DNA from: an uncultured Planctomycetaceae bacterium
GTDB lineage: Bacteria > Planctomycetota > Planctomycetia > Planctomycetales > Planctomycetaceae
Reading direction: 5' to 3'
Assembly: GCA_903896675.1 (NCBI GenBank)
Contig: CAITYU010000333.1
Coordinates: 1 to 64,000 of the forward strand
Length of the DNA stretch: 64,000 bases
Both the position numbers and the translations under genes were made by a program. The stretch's first letter is position 1. Each line of letters begins with the position of its first letter. Below are positions 62,410-64,000 of this stretch, piece after piece. The notes under the pieces are model-generated. The model saw only the letters and a program-made list of their open reading frames with translations, did no database searches and was not told where the DNA came from.

Positions 62410-64000
62410 GAGCACTCCGTTCACTTTCCTGCGTCGCCATCAACAGATCACCATGGTCAGCATCGTGATTCTCTCGATGGTGGCCTTCACCATCGACGAC
62501 ATGATGTCCAACCAGACAAATCACTTTGTCATGCTGGGGGTCCTGCTGGGCGGAATCATCATGGGTTTCTCCGGCATCCGGCAGGGACGCTGGCTGCAGT
62601 ACAGTATCGGCGGTGCGATCTTCGGTGGCATCGCCGGCTGGCTGATTCCCGGATCTGTCTCGTCAACTGACGGTTTCTACCAGGACTCCGCCATTGGGGC
62701 CTTCGATGACCAGCGGATCCAGGAAACTTCCACACGCCGCAGCATCTGCAATGCCTTCATGGCGCAGGCCTTCAGCAAAGTCTACGGTGCCGGGACCGAG
62801 CAATTCGCGCCACAGTTCCGCTACTACACAACTCTCCAGGAAGATGCCATTTTCGGCGAACTGCTAAAAGCCGAAGCCGACGCCATGCAGATCGTTGTGA
62901 CCGACGAAATGGTCTCGGACTTCATCAATCAGGCAGTCGATGGCCGTCTCTCGGAAAAAGCCTTCGCAGAAATCCGAACCGGACTCAACATCGGCGGACT
63001 GGCGGTCACTGAAGACCAGTTGTTCGAAGCATTCCGACACGAAATAGCCGCCCGGCTCGCCTTCACACAATTGTCGCCATCCACAGCCGCTGTCGCTCAA
63101 CCCCCCGGCGTCTACTACGACATGTTCCGCAGAACTCAGGTTCGCCAGCGACTCAATGCCGTCCAACTGGATGTGGATGCATTCCTCGCTAAAGTTCCCG
63201 AACCCGCGACCGCCGAAATCGAATCCACGTTCGCACAGTATGCAAAGAAATTCCCTGGAATGGATGGCCCAGGCTCCCCCGGCTTCCGCCAGTTCAATAA
63301 AGCGTCCCTCGCATACCTTGAACTCTCATGGAAGTCTGCCCAGGACAGCACACCGGCACCCACAGATGCCGAAATCGAGACTTTTTATAACGAAAAGAAA
63401 GATACCTTCTACCGGAAAGAACCCGAAGAAAAACCGGCAACCGACCCCGCCACGCCCTCGCCGGCACCGACAGACCCGGCAGCACCCAACGCTGCACCAA
63501 CTGACCCGGCAACTCCAGTGACACCGGATCCGGCCACACCCGCTCCAGATGCTCCCGCTCCAGATGCTCCCGCTCCAGATGCTCCTGAGCCAGGAACGCC
63601 GGCACCGGATGCTCCACCGGCACAGCCAGCAGAATCAGACCCAAAGCCTGAAGGTAGCTGCCTCCCTTACCAGGATGAAACCACAAAGCCTGCCGATCCA
63701 CCAGTGACACCACCGCCTGCACAGGATACACCAGCAGCAGATGCTCCTGCCGCACCAGATGCTGCTCCTCAGCCGCCAGCCGCAGAGACAGCCAGTCAGC
63801 CACCAGCCGCAGACGGCGGCGATCCCGTTCCATTTGTCATCCCACCCGTCGAATATCGTCCGCTCGATGACGAACTCAAATCTGAGATTCGCGAACAACT
63901 GCATGAGGAACGCATCCGCAAAGCCATTGATGAAAAAATGGACGCCGTCATGACCGGGCTTCGGGAAATTGAACGAAAACGGTCGGCCGAACGACGCCAG
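62410..64000 (+). CDS. SurA/PpiD-like membrane protein (3' end outside window)
   Basis: At least 530 residues, open to the right edge. Two hydrophobic spans (TMVSIVILSMVAFTIDDM and HFVMLGVLLGGIIMGFSG plus a GGAIFGGIAGWLIP segment) are followed by a SurA_N-type region: AMQIVVTDEMVSDFINQAV, FAEIRTGLNIGGLAVTEDQL and EAFRHEIAARLAFTQL. The order is as in PpiD/SurA-type peptidyl-prolyl isomerase chaperones. A PpiC rotamase domain would lie after residue 340 or outside the window. Residues about 340-475 are a long Pro/Ala/Asp-rich linker with three 15-base coding repeats. ATG 62410 starts MSTPFTFLRRHQQ. The family is common in planctomycetes; the assignment is moderate because the end is missing. 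Confidence 0.75.
63542..63586 (+). repeat. Three 15-bp coding repeats in Pro/Ala linker
   Basis: Three consecutive units GCTCCAGATGCTCCC (last ending CCT) encode APDAP within the linker of the SurA/PpiD-like protein. Confidence 0.85.

Noticed and set aside
1-64000. tRNA, rRNA, CRISPR arrays, transposases or prophage genes
   Set aside because: Intergenic spaces were read for T-loop GTTCRANYC-type strings, regular spaced repeats and transposase motifs; none was found.

Overview
The window looks like chromosomal DNA of a planctomycete. The strongest markers are two giant secreted proteins with the planctomycete-specific PSCyt1/PSCyt2(DUF1549)/PSD1(DUF1553) architecture, a sulfatase between them, a Tat-exported Gfo/Idh/MocA oxidoreductase, a DUF1571 protein, an OleC-like ligase common in this phylum, a split groEL-groES-groEL locus and many FHA/kinase/phosphatase proteins. 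Genus or species cannot be assigned from the sequence alone. No tRNA, rRNA, CRISPR array, transposase or prophage gene was seen; the content reads as normal chromosome.

Layout. 1-4.8 kb: chaperone block on the + strand (3' end of one groEL, groES, second groEL, strong terminator, dnaJ, grpE, FmdB zinc ribbon). 4.8-14.2 kb: SDR dehydrogenase, PHP-type metallohydrolase, acyltransferase-like protein, DUF1571 protein (-), OleC-like ligase, terpenoid-cyclase-fold membrane protein. 14.2-17.2 kb (-): FHA-GAF-SpoIIE phosphatase and a uronate-isomerase-like enzyme. 17.5-19.6 kb: two-gene Trk/Ktr potassium uptake system. 19.7-25.0 kb (-): DUF1295 membrane protein, cysteinyl-tRNA synthetase, and a lipid-glycosylation cassette (GT39 / LpxB-N domain / GT2).

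25.6-36.7 kb (+) is the most unusual part. A single apparent operon encodes a TonB-like single-pass protein, ExbB/TolQ, ExbD, a serine/threonine kinase fused to a second ExbD, a membrane-anchored PQQ-propeller protein, a TPR plus family-5 solute-binding protein fusion, and an exported protein of unknown function; an RluA-type pseudouridine synthase follows. The layout suggests a proton-motive-force motor physically joined to a cytoplasmic kinase and to large periplasmic proteins. I know of no described system with this composition.

37.4-40.2 kb: a sigma-70 family factor (-) diverges from a class II photolyase (+); the shared control region carries a good promoter, three copies of a 9-mer and several inverted or direct repeats. 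40.4-45.5 kb (+): FHA protein, small CxxCH protein, a bL28-like ribosomal protein, Mrp ATPase and a SufE-SufS fusion (iron-sulfur assembly). 45.6-55.1 kb: Gfo/Idh/MocA (-), then a PSCyt1/PSD1 - sulfatase - PSCyt1/PSD1 operon (+), probably for sulfated polysaccharide use. 55.1-58.6 kb (-): TatD nuclease, isopropylmalate/homocitrate synthase family enzyme, UvrC without HhH domain. 58.9-64 kb: repeat-rich lipoprotein (+), topoisomerase I (-), and the 5' part of a SurA/PpiD-like membrane protein running off the right edge.
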